DNA from: Apostichopus japonicus
Taxonomy: Eukaryota; Echinodermata; Holothuroidea; Aspidochirotida; Stichopodidae
Length of the DNA: 64,000 bases
Direction: 5' to 3'
Assembly (NCBI RefSeq): GCF_037975245.1
Contig: NC_092580.1
Span: forward strand, 28,177,501 to 28,241,500
Shown here: positions 37,409 through 48,300 of the stretch, piece by piece
How positions within the stretch are numbered: the stretch's first letter is position 1
Layout: each line of letters starts with the position of its first letter
The notes under the pieces: model-generated
The model's database searches: none
What the model saw: only the letters and a program-made list of their open reading frames with translations
Told to the model about the DNA's origin: nothing
Translations under genes and position numbers: made by a program

Positions 37409-38790
37409 TGGCATTATTAATAAGGAAAATAGACTCGGATACATATTACTTGTTTTAAGATCAACATGCATGTATTGCTCATCGAAATTGAGCGTAATTA
37501 TGATAACCGCTTTACAGATTTTAAGAGTACTCGACCTATTCTGACCCTTCCTCATTATTGTAACAGCTGGAGGACGGTTTAATTAAACAATAAAGGTGTA
37601 ATTAGAAGAACAAATATTCATGAGGAGTCGAAGTAAATTGCTTGATGAACTTTCAGCATGGGTAACGGGCCATTATTTGACAGTCTACCGTATTTGGTGG
37701 AATGGGGACGGATTTGGGGAGAATACTGATGACATTCATATAGATTGTGTCAAACGTATCAAAACAGCTTCCACGTTATTTTTTGTTTGGGGGGGGGGGC
37801 GGGGGGTTCTTATATGGGAATTCTACCAAGAATTCTGGTTTGTATTAACGTTAAGAGGTACAATTAGGTAACACAGTACACAAGTAGATATATAATAGCT
37901 CGATAATTTATCCAATTGTGAGTCAATTTTTGGCCACTTGAAAGTCTAAAAGTGCGCATGTCTCGTCTTCGCAGATCGAGAGATTCACTGAAATGCCCAT
38001 ACAGAGTGTCCATAAGGTGCAATGCTACCTTCACAGAGTACCATTTCCCTTGCCCCTAACATGAAATGAGCAGAGTCACGCAGGGGCGCAACCAACACTT
38101 TGGTAATGGTGACGGTAGGGGAAGCTGGGGGATGGAATAAACTTTTATGCAGTCTCGAGGCAGGAGTTCGAAGGATAGAGGGCCCCCTTCTCTGAGGAAG
38201 TATTTCAAATGGAGAGTGCTAAGATGCAAAATGGTGCTAATAATATTTGCAACTTTGGAACAATTTTGCATTGAGGACATTGTTGCCGTCACTGCGGAGG
38301 GGTCTAAGAGGAAGGTTTTTTTGAGCAAAGTTTAATAATTGGAGAGTGCTTAGAATTAGTATAGTGCTATATTTTGCCATTTTGATTAATGTTCAATAAT
38401 TTTCAACTGCTATGTCGTTCTAGGGAAGGGTTTCCGCTCCCTTTAAGAAATTCTTGTAAATTGGAGGATGTCTAGATTGAAAATAATATTATATTTTGCA
38501 ACTTTTGCAACGTGGCATATATTTATATGCTGGGCACTGGGATTTTTGGTGTAATAATATTCTGTCTGTCGGGGGAGGGGATATCCCCTTCATTTAATTC
38601 TGCCCCCCCCCCCTCCTCCTACTCTTTCTCCTCTCGTCAAGAAGAAAACGTGGTTTGATATTATATACCTACGACCGGCTCATTGACGTTAATTATATTA
38701 TATAGATGTATTAAGCAATCTATGACGATATACTGAAACAGCGCCATCAGTTAACATACACGGTCGCAGAATCTTAGTGTTTAGTGTAGT
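37409..38790. other. Intergenic with degenerate 120-bp repeats
   Basis: A G-rich run lies at 37791-37807. From 38090 a sequence starting CAGGGGCGCAACCAAC looks like a transposon end, but no partner end was found. Three degenerate copies beginning AAATGGAGAGTGCT (38208), AATTGGAGAGTGCTTAGA (38336) and AAATTGGAGGATGTCTAGA (38457) follow at about 125-bp spacing. A related stretch is at 42410. Confidence 0.5.
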
Positions 38791-38799
38791 AGAAAAAAA

Positions 38800-39593
38800 T
38801 GATCGGGAGGGACACTCAAGTCCCCATCAAGGACCCTATAGGAGAGGGAAAAACTGAAGAAACAAACACTCAGACCTCATTACAATGCTTAAAGTGCTTG
38901 TCCAAAGCATTCTTAAACCCATTGACACTACTTGCAAGTACAACTTTCTCAGGCAAACCGTTCCACTCATTCACAACCCTATTAGAAAAAAAGTCATGCC
39001 GAACATTAATCCTACTTTGTGACTTTTGGAGTTTAAGACAATGACGTCTAGTACAACTACTATTAGCAAACATGAAAAAGTCGGTAAAGGATAAATTGTC
39101 AAAACCATCAACAATCTTGAAAACCTGAATCAAGTCCCCACGTAACCTCCTAAGCTCAAGTGTAGTGAGTTTCAACAGTTGTAACCGCCTATAATAAGGA
39201 ACACTCTTTTAAGGAACTAATCATCCTAGTAGCCCTCCTCTGGACCTTTTCAAGTACTTTCTTATTCTTAGCAAAATATGTGTTCCAAGCCTGCGCAGCA
39301 TACTCCAGATGAGGCCTAACCAACTGCTTATAAAGCCTAACTACGATGTCCTCTTTCAGAAAACTGAAGTTCCTCTTGATCATACCTAAAACCCTATTAC
39401 CTCTTTTAGCAGCTTCAAGATAATGTTTAGAAGGTTGCAGAGATGAGTCAATGTAGATACCTAGGTCTCTTTCAACAGAGACATCCTGTAACTCCACACC
39501 ACTAAGATTGTAGGTATACTTTTGGTTACTACTACCAATGTGCATTACCTTGCATTTATCAATATTAAAAAGCATTTGCCATCCCTGAGACCA
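38800..39593 (-). pseudogene. LINE reverse-transcriptase C-terminal relic
   Basis: The minus strand encodes the end of a non-LTR (jockey/CR1-group) reverse transcriptase. Order: WQMLFNIDKCKVMHIG, VERDLGIYID, NRVLGMIKRNF, LYKQLVRPHLEYAAQAWN and VLEKVQRRATRMI. A +1 shift near 39190-39205 then leads into LLKLTTLELRRLRGDLIQVF, running to a stop near 38870. The catalytic core is absent, so it is 5'-truncated. The left end is probably 3' UTR. Confidence 0.85.
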
Positions 39594-39595
39594 GG

Positions 39596-39627
39596 AAAAA
39601 CCTTATCCAAATCCGGATAAGGTTTTT
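39596..39627. repeat. Perfect 13-bp stem with 6-base loop
   Basis: AAAAACCTTATCC and GGATAAGGTTTTT pair perfectly around AAATCC, immediately at the truncated 5' edge of the reverse-transcriptase relic. Confidence 0.85.
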
Positions 39628-39674
39628 TTTATATCTGGCTCTGCACAGTTGTACACTTTTGTATTGTATTCTCT

Positions 39675-40048
39675 CAGTGGCGTAGGAAGGTACTTTTGAA
39701 TGGGGGGGGGGGGCTGAAGACTGATGGCCGGCCTGGGGGAGGGGTCCAAGGGGAGGGGGTGTCCCCCTCCCCTTTGGAATTTTTTTGCATTTCCAGGTGG
39801 CCTCAGATGCAATTTGGTGCAATATAGCACACTTCAACACCCAATCCATTTTGTAAATAATATTGCATTTTCACCTGGCCTTATAGATGCAATTTGGTGC
39901 TCCAAATGAGATTTTTTTCTCATTTGGAAATGAAACAGGGGTTTTCTGACTCGCGGAGCAGGGGGCGGAATGATACTTACGCCCCCATATTTTTCACTGG
40001 GGGGGGGGGGGGGCTGGCGCCCCCAGCCCCCCGGTTCCTACGCCCTTG
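39675..40048. mobile_element. hAT-like MITE, 374 bp
   Basis: Ends CAGTGGCGTAGGAAGG and CAAGGGCGTAGGAACC (right end as reverse complement) lie within a perfect 8-bp repeat, TATTCTCT (39667-39674 and 40049-40056). Long G runs sit inside both ends. An internal word, AGATGCAATTTGGTGC, occurs twice. It is non-coding. Confidence 0.88.
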
Positions 40049-40056
40049 TATTCTCT

Positions 40057-43000
40057 TATTCGGGTCCAGGTCCAAACACATATTTGAAACAAAATCCAGA
40101 AGCCCACAACAGGGATGTACTGGGCGTATATCGCTACTAGATCAATGATCCAACTGCGACCTTCAAAGACACAACACATTTGGTGCCTGGGATAAATCTA
40201 GTGTCCTTCCCGATCAAGAGGTTGCCATCGCTACCTCGATGTAGCTCCTCGGAGCCAGGGCCTTGGCGGCTCTGCTCAGATTGAAATGTTCATTTAACCG
40301 ATAATCTAGGTGAACAATTATTTTAAGCTGATGAAAGAGTGACATATTCTTACCACCCTGGTAAAATTTAGCATTCAGTTATCTCTATTGTTTTGAGATA
40401 ATAACATTTGATTTCGACACGTTTTTGTACCAAAGCTGAACTTGAAGCAAACAGATCGGGATTCATAGAAGATGCACATCGACTAAATTGCCGTTTGATT
40501 TTATTTCTAAATTGTACATCAATTATTTCTTATTCAACATTGGGACGCATTAACATATGAAATACACGACAGTAGCTGGGGTATTGTTAGCTTCACATCC
40601 CGTAAAGCAAAGTTGGGGCCCTATCCAGTCCAATCAAAACGGTATTAAAAGACAAAACAATTTGCTGTTAGTGTACAACCCTTAACAACACATCACCTGT
40701 GTTAACTCATGCTACACATTATGTCAATTTCAATATCAAACGCAATGCATAAACTGCATTCAAATGCCAACCGGATGCTTAGTATATGTTCTTATTTGGT
40801 TTTGCGATCACTGCTCAAAAATAAATTTTCCTCTGGACTATCTTTTCAACATGTATTAAAGATTACGGCCAATTTCGTGTCGGATGTTCCTTCTAATAAA
40901 TTCTTAAGATGACATCTTTAACCAAATGCATAATATTTGAATTATTGATAAGTTTCTTTTATTTTTTATAATGCTGGTTTCCTGCCAAAGTGCAAATGCA
41001 GTGTCCAAAGTGTTGACGTTTGTAACAGAAATTAATATGGCATCAGTTTCAGAGCCAAGTTTTTTACGCACTCACCGTGATAACATGACAAGAAGTAAAA
41101 AGAGAAAGTGAGTGTACTTCCTATGGTGGCACAGTGCTTGTGCCATCAGACATCGCGACATTGGCATAATTATGGTAGCCTCCTATACACTTTTAGGTTT
41201 CCCGAAAGGGAAAACTATGGAGTCACTCTTATACCGACCTTACAATATTGTGAGGGGGACCGCGGATTGCCATGTCGGTAACTAATATCACGGTTACTTT
41301 CTTCCAACACGACAGCATACAGAAACGTTGTACTCAAAGCCCAAGCCAAAGTGATTTAATCAGGTCACACATCCGGAGTCTATGCCTGTGAAGCCAGAGC
41401 CGTATATATGCTAAGTTCTTCAATACCGCCCTCATTATTTTTGGAAACATTACGTACTGCAGGTTTGATTAAACTCCGCTGAATCATTAACACCAAGTAA
41501 TATAGTTGATCATCGAAATGGTCTCATGTACTCATATTACAAGATAAAGATGATGGTTTGATACGCTTCTACTTTAATCCTTACCGGATTAATAAAATTG
41601 ATCTACTTTATGTTTGTTACGTAATAATGCTTGATATTATATACCTATTGGTCAGACTGGAGGAGTTCCCGAATACTACTTCGTCAGAAGGAGGCAAAGT
41701 TAAAATAAAAGATCTTACAGAAATACAGATTTATTTAATCCAAAATGAAAACTTCATAAAGAGCGAGGACGATGACAAAATGGTCCCAGGGTATTAACCT
41801 AGATCTGGGGGCGCCTGACTTTTATCCAAACCTTTACCGAGTAATTCTCAAAATAGGGTTTAATTGGTTAATCATCACACAAGCACAGCTAATATTATTA
41901 GAAAAACTGCCCAATGTTTGTCGTGATATAACAACCAGCATGAGGAAACTCCTGCGATCAATCAATCCTTTACACATGGGTGGGCGGGAGGGGGGGGGGG
42001 GGTGTGTGTTGGGTGCCATGGGTGGGGTGAGTTAGAGACATTATTAATAAATATTGAAACACGGTTTCCTCTGCATCATGCATATAGATCTGTCACATAA
42101 AAGAAGATGCTTGGATTAATGTTCAATTGTCTCACATTATACGCATAGAAGGCTACGACGTTTTAAACGGTAACTTTGCTCTTAACACGCATAGACAGTT
42201 TTGACTTAGAAATTATGACGGAAGGCACAGAGCTAGAGAACTACGACTATAATGGGGATGGGGGTGATGGGGGTATGCATAAAGGATGATGCCTATGGGC
42301 AAGGGGGCAATCACCAGTTTTGTACGGAGGAAGGGAGGAGGTGGCTAGGATCATAGTCGACGATGGGAGGGGTCTAAGTGGAGGGTCGGTACCGCCAGCT
42401 TTTGGTAAAATGGAAGGACGGTGCTTAGATCCAAATGGTGCAATATTTTGAAACTTTTGAAGCAATGTTGAAAGATTTTCGACTGTTTAGATAGTACTAC
42501 ACATATATTTTAAATATTTATGTACTGTACATAAAGGTGTTTGTTTATTCGGCTGGGGAGGGGGGTGGTGGCTGATGCCCCTTATTACATTTCGGGGAAC
42601 CCCCCTCCCTACCAGAGTTATACATGGATGTACCCCCTGCTTGTGGGATAGGGATGGTGCATGGAATATCAATAGTTTTGAATTAAATGACACATTCCTC
42701 TTCTTTATCATTCATTCAATGAGGCCAGATTCCTGCATGTTTCTTGATGATAGGTCAAAGAGCGTGGAGATTTGGGCTAGACAGAGGAAGGAGAGTGGGG
42801 AGGTTATGGGGTAATGGGATGGTCTTATAAAATGGTCGACTATATGAAAGGTCCATGAATTAATCGTAGTATTTCGATAGCAAGTGTCTGCTTGGCAATG
42901 ACGAAGTTAAAGTAGGCTACTGAAGAATAGGAGAACACTAGACCACTTTTGAATACCCAAATTATGTTGAGACTTGAAAACAATAATAATGTCTCCTGTG

Positions 43001-43328
43001 CAAATCTTTAACTCTCCCCTGTCTAGCTCCCCCCACCCCCACACCCCAGATGAAAAGCCATTGTATCGAAACTTGGTGTAGTTTGAACATTTTGAACACA
43101 GAGCAACCAACTGTTACATTGGATCGCTGTGAGTTTCAACTTTCTGCTTACATGTGATAATTGTTATAAAATTTCAAGTTTTTGTAAAGTATTATGAACG
43201 ACTGCCCTCATTTTGGAAAGTGGACATTCACGGAATGAAATTCTTCGTTGTATTCGGGACGGACACGCTGATAGAAAAAGGTAGTCCAAAGAATGCAGGG
43301 AAAAGGTGACTTTTAAACGGGGGAAGGG
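40057..43328. other. Intergenic; one candidate first exon
   Basis: Apart from the candidate exon at 41037 and G-rich runs near 41990 and 42550, only a decayed stretch at 42240-42640 stands out. It resembles the degenerate repeats at 38208-38530 (GTGCTTAGAT, TTTTCGACTG). Confidence 0.5.
41037..41110 (+). CDS. Candidate first coding exon, unknown gene
   Basis: An ATG at 41037 opens 23 codons, MASVSEPSFLRTHRDN, then a basic MTRSKKRK-like tail, ending at the strong donor gtgagtg (AAA|gtgagt, near 41108). The basic tail looks like a nuclear signal. No following exon was found in the window, so this may be chance. Confidence 0.22.
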
Positions 43329-43330
43329 TA

Positions 43331-43548
43331 CGACGGCTTAATAGGGACATATAGGAAATAAATAAAGTGTCCTCATATCTCAAAATGTTGACTTTTATCT
43401 CAAAATTGTGACTTTTTATAACAAATGTTGACTTTTTTTGTACCTTTAAAGTGAAATTTGAAGGTAAAAATTCAAAATTTGAGATAAAAAGTCAAAATTT
43501 TGAGATTGGGGACATTTTTTTCTTTCCTTCGTCCCTATTATAGCACCG
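43331..43548. mobile_element. Foldback MITE with TA target (mariner-like)
   Basis: 218 bp flanked by TA on both sides. The arms, about 90 nt each, are imperfect inverted repeats. The ends CGACGGCTTAATAGGGAC and CGGTGCTATAATAGGGAC run inward into repeated TATCTCAAAAT-TGACTTTTT words. The whole could fold into one hairpin. Confidence 0.78.
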
Positions 43549-43550
43549 TA

Positions 43551-46500
43551 GAAGGGGAGGGATAGTCCATAGTACGAGGTAAGATGACGGGTCAACGAAG
43601 GAAAATAGAAGTGAGTACTGAACGTGTTAATATCGGGGAAATAACGTTGGACGTAGTATACATTAAATTAAGGAGATAACCAGCTAGCAATATTCGATTT
43701 GAATGTAGATATAACAGGAGCATACTGTTATGACCATGCACAATAAGAACCGTCCGATGGCGATGACTTGTAATAATTGAAATTAAATTTAATCCTTCGC
43801 TTTAGAGATTGAAGTACCGATGCCATTATAAAGCCTGTTTCTTCAACTGCTCAAATGCGCTCAAGTTGCGACAAAATAATAGCTAGAATAATTTCGACTT
43901 AAATTGTAAAACGGAGCGAATACCTATACAATACTGTGTAGTGACTACCCGCGGCTAAAACATTCCGTGAAGACATATCATCCCAGAACATTATCTTAAT
44001 TTTATCATCGTATTACTAACATTGCTTAATTCTGCTTGTACTAAGTTTACATGGAGCGAAAAAAAGCATAAAGGACTGTAAAAGGGTTCATCCAAGCGAG
44101 GCGTCTCAATAGCAACTTTACTGCCTCAGGGAGCCCAACAAAGTTTGATTACATTTGACCATGACGTCACTACTTAGTGAAAGACTCGGTATCCATTCAA
44201 AGAAATCAGTGCCCAGCAGCACCTGCCGTGTTACACACTCAGATGCTTGACTACTATACAATCTTGCTATGCGTATATCGCACGTAGCTACGTACGGCTG
44301 CTAACATAATAATCATAAACGAACCTGCAGGCTCACACTAGTTTGAATCCAAACAATCTTCTTCTTGGAATGGATTTCTAGCTGCCGTTTGTATAAATGG
44401 ATATAACATTGTGGATTTAGCTTTTACGAAGAGGACTTTCGCTAAGGCAAAGGTTTGTTCTTTAATGTATATCTTCGACAGGCCTACACACTGATTTTTA
44501 AGAAAAAGTTTGGCTAAACTTGGTAGACAAACAGTAGCCCAAAATCTTGAAGGTTGCATCTTACCGATGTGTTTTACGATCTTGTTTACAACTTCACCGT
44601 AGCTAGACAGCTTTAACTGGTAAGGGCATGTAGCAATGACAACCGTGTGATGCAGTAAGTGATAATCTGTTGAACTTAAGCATTCCCATGGAAAGAGAAC
44701 CAACCTTTGTAATAAATTCTTGTTTTCCCGTACGAAAAGCTCAAGTTATAGAATAGACCACAGACTTTCATAGGGACCCAATAGAATAGGTCCTGTGATA
44801 CACAGCCTCATTAGGTTAAGTTTTCCGTATTTGGGCCCATTACATATCTTTGTAGTAATAGTATAGGCCTTAGTTAAGCTAGGTTAGGTTTAATTGGAGG
44901 ACCATAGAAAAAAAGTGTCACTGTTTTGAACTTTTTCTTAATTTGATCTTGATGTAGCCCGAGAGTTTTGCTATGGATTATTTTAATTTTATTTAGAATG
45001 TTCAATGTTAATTTCGAAGATCTAATTTGTTTGGTCTTTAATATCAACATTTTTGTATCTTTAAGTACCTTATTTTACACACCACTCGGGTGAGAGCCTT
45101 AATCATCTGATCGTGTCAGAGCTTGTCTTGTTTATGCTGAGACTAAATGCAATTGTTCTGTTGGCTCAAAGGAATCCTGGTGGAAATGCTGTCTGACATG
45201 TTAGTAAAATTGCTGATAATTTAGCTATTCTCAGTCATTTACATTTCAAGAATAAATGAAAAAGGTAATGAATCTGCCCACAGTATTATGTATGGGCAGA
45301 AATCTTGATAGTGACCTGGTGAACTGGACAAAATATAATCGGTGACCACCCCCCCCTCCCCAAGCCTTAAAGACCATATTTAGCAATAAAAAGTCAGAGG
45401 GTCCTTGACCCTGTTCCAAAGACAAAGTGTTGAGATTAAATATTTATTCACTTCTGAGCACAACAGTACATCTAGATAAGGCCCACAAGATTCAAACGAC
45501 TTGTATGCAATCATAACGTGTAAGAAAGCATGGTAAATATTGCATACATTTGATTGGGAGGTTATAGAGGAGTTATTGGGTCCCCTATTGCTCTGGGCCT
45601 TCAGGCACTACCCAATTGCCCGATTTTTCAGTCTGCCACCGTTGTTCTGATTGAAATCAACATTGGCAGTTTTATGGGATGTATGGTTTGTTCAAAAAAC
45701 CTCTTACGAACAATTTAAATATTTGTCTGATATTAATCGGAATTGTTCTGAACTTCAATTTTGATTTCAAATGTTGAAAGAGGAAAGAAGTAATGGGAAT
45801 AACTTAGTATTCAAATTTTGTGTACATGTATTATAGCAGTTCTGAAGAATGTGAACTTTGTCTCTTATGAAATACTATGGTTCCTATGTTAAAAAAACCT
45901 GCTTGGCATCTTTGGACTTGTATAGCGATTCATCCATTTTGCATAGCGTTTAGCTATACAATACTGGATAAATGATGTCCTTAAGTATGTTTGTTTCTTT
46001 GCTGTTTGGTTTGCCGAAAGGGAAATTAAACTATAGAATCAATCAATGACTGCATACATGTACGGCAGATGATGTATTTACGTAACACATTTCTTTTTTT
46101 TGTATTCTGAATTAAATTTCTCATTTGACTACTCAAAAATGTATAGTACATGTCAACCTTATGCATTACGAGTAGAACCCCTGGGACAAATCTTATGCAG
46201 TACAGGTAGGACCCTTGCAATGTCATGATCTGCGAATTAATCAGGTCGCACATCAGGAGTCATGCTTCAATATCGCCCTAATGATCTTTTCAGGAAACAT
46301 TTCATACTCTAGTTTTGATGTCAAAATTTGTTAATGATGTCAGTGTTCCTCTTTGCTGTTGTTGAGTTTTGTTAATGGACTAGTTATGTCATCAGAGTGA
46401 TCAGACATCAACGTGTATCACGGTCTATTAAACTGAACATGGAAGGGGACAAGAATGTTTAGTAGACATCCATGTCACTGTATAGTAGCTCTCATCAAGC

Positions 46501-46813
46501 TTGTCACTTGTGAAACCATGCAGTGATGCTGGGTATTCCATAAAAGAAGAAGCTACTTTTAGAGTACATACTTGTAGTATTCTTGCTGGCTGCATATATG
46601 ATCTTTACTAATACTAGCAATGCTCTTTGTTAGTCCTTCCTTTCTGCTCCTATACTTAGAAGCTATATTGCACCTGTTCATGCTGTAATTTGAACATTCA
46701 ATATTTTTTTCTGGACTTTTGTTCTTTATGTTACTCTTGTGCTTTTTCTATGATGTTTTTCTATTTTTCGAGACTTTTGTACTCTGTATCTTGAACTCTT
46801 CTGTTCTGTGTGG
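43551..46813. other. Intergenic, no recognised feature
   Basis: Contains a perfect TGACGTCA at 44162-44169 and an unrecognised 121-codon minus-strand open frame at 44338-44703 that does not stand out from chance. AT-rich throughout. Confidence 0.6.
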
Positions 46814-46821
46814 CATAGCCT

Positions 46822-47723
46822 CAAGGACAGATCCAGCAATTGCTCTAAGGGGTCCTGGGGGGGGGGCAAACAAAGTGCACTGAAGGTGCCAATGAGTGTG
46901 GAGTGGGAGTATCATCGAGTAGGGTCCAGGGGCCAGCATTATGAGACAATTTAAAAAGAGAAAATTAGTTTAAAGTGCCCCAAGAGTTGAGAAGACGTGA
47001 GCAGTGATCTCTTCCAACGCTACGAACTCTGAATGTCAGGGTGAATCTGTTTGTAAGGCAGCAAGGGGGTACAAGTGGATAGAGGTTTACTATTATTGAC
47101 AGACCAACTGAAGTGCAGGATTTTACTTGAATTTATACTGTACAAAAGTTCATTGCCATACCTTGTGCTGTTGGAGACAAGTGTTGTTCTAATTCAAAAA
47201 TGAACATATAGATTACGATTATGTGGAAAGTTTTGCCAAAGGTTCAACAAATTAACAACTCTGCAAGTTGAACATATGTATCGACATTGCCTAATGGGCC
47301 TTCAACACCAAGATCACAAGTTCAAAATATCAAGATATAATTGCAGTATTCAGGCAGTTGGATTGATTGATGCTAAGTTAGGAGCATCATAGTTGATGTA
47401 GGTTTGGAAGCAAATTTGTGGTTTTATTTTTAAAGATCCCTTTTTCACCTCAGATCAGCTGGCTGTCTGTAATGCTTGTCAGATCAGTTGGAGGTATGTG
47501 CTCAGGCAATTTTGCCAAGGCATAATTGAGTGCCCCATTCAGTATGCCATTGATGATTCAGTTTCTGTTGAACTGAGGTCATTACATGCCTCACTGTACC
47601 CAATAAACTGGAAAGGTGGTTCAGATCTGGTTTATATGTTTAAAAATATTTTTCTCTCATTTTTCCTTCTTTGATGTAAAGGGAGGTGGGCATTGCCCCT
47701 CCCCCCCTCTGGATACACCCTTG
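46822..47723. mobile_element. hAT-like non-autonomous element, 902 bp
   Basis: Ends CAAGGACAGATCCAG and CAAGGGTGTATCCAG (right end as reverse complement) lie between perfect 8-bp repeats, CATAGCCT, at 46814-46821 and 47724-47731. Both ends lead into G/C runs. No transposase frame was found. It lies directly against the LINE relic that starts at 47732. Confidence 0.82.
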
Positions 47724-47731
47724 CATAGCCT

Positions 47732-48300
47732 ACTAATTATAGAGAACATATCACTCCTGTATCAAGAGGATTACATTAGCTTCCAGTTCCACTCAAAATC
47801 ATTTTGAAGAGACATGTACATTTGTCTATGTACATTCATATGCTGGTTTGTCATATGTTTATCAGAGCTGTTGCAGCCTTATAGTACACCTCGTTAATTG
47901 CACTCTCAGAATCTATGTGAGTTCTCACCTTAAAGCCTACTGACAGATTCTGGGGAAACCAGTGCTGTTTTTGCTTCTGCTGCCCAACATCTTTGGGATA
48001 AATTACTTGAAACTATCAAGCTTTCTTCTTCTCTTGTGTCCTTCAAATCTTCTCTGCAAACTCATCTGTTTCTAGAACTCAACGACTTGTAATCGACTTT
48101 TGTTATCTTATTCTTTGTTAGTTGCTTTGCCGTTTCTCGCTGTTGTTTCATTGGGCCATAAACATCCTTTAGACAGATACTGGCGCATAAAAATGTTCAT
48201 CATTGTTGTTGCATGTAGACACAAGTACACCCTCACAGTAAAGCTTACTAATAAATATATAAATATATTCTGGGTTAAAATATCACTGTACTAGTACCTA
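47732..48300 (+). pseudogene. CR1/L2-type LINE 3' end relic
   Basis: Decayed reverse-transcriptase C-terminus with stops and shifts: HITPVSRGLH, then LPVPLKIILKR, and further on QHLWDKLLETIKLSSSLVSF and SLQTHLF ending at 48090. A 3' UTR with GACAGATACTGGCGCATAAA and a degenerate TTG tail follows. This order (LHWLP, LW.LP, SFK..LKTHLF) is typical of CR1/L2-group elements. Confidence 0.8.

Noticed and set aside
39601-39630. Stem followed by T run, resembling a bacterial terminator
   Set aside because: The context is a eukaryotic genome; it was recorded as a hairpin only.
44338-44703. 121-codon minus-strand open frame
   Set aside because: No recognisable motif or neighbour, and other non-coding frames in the window reach similar lengths.
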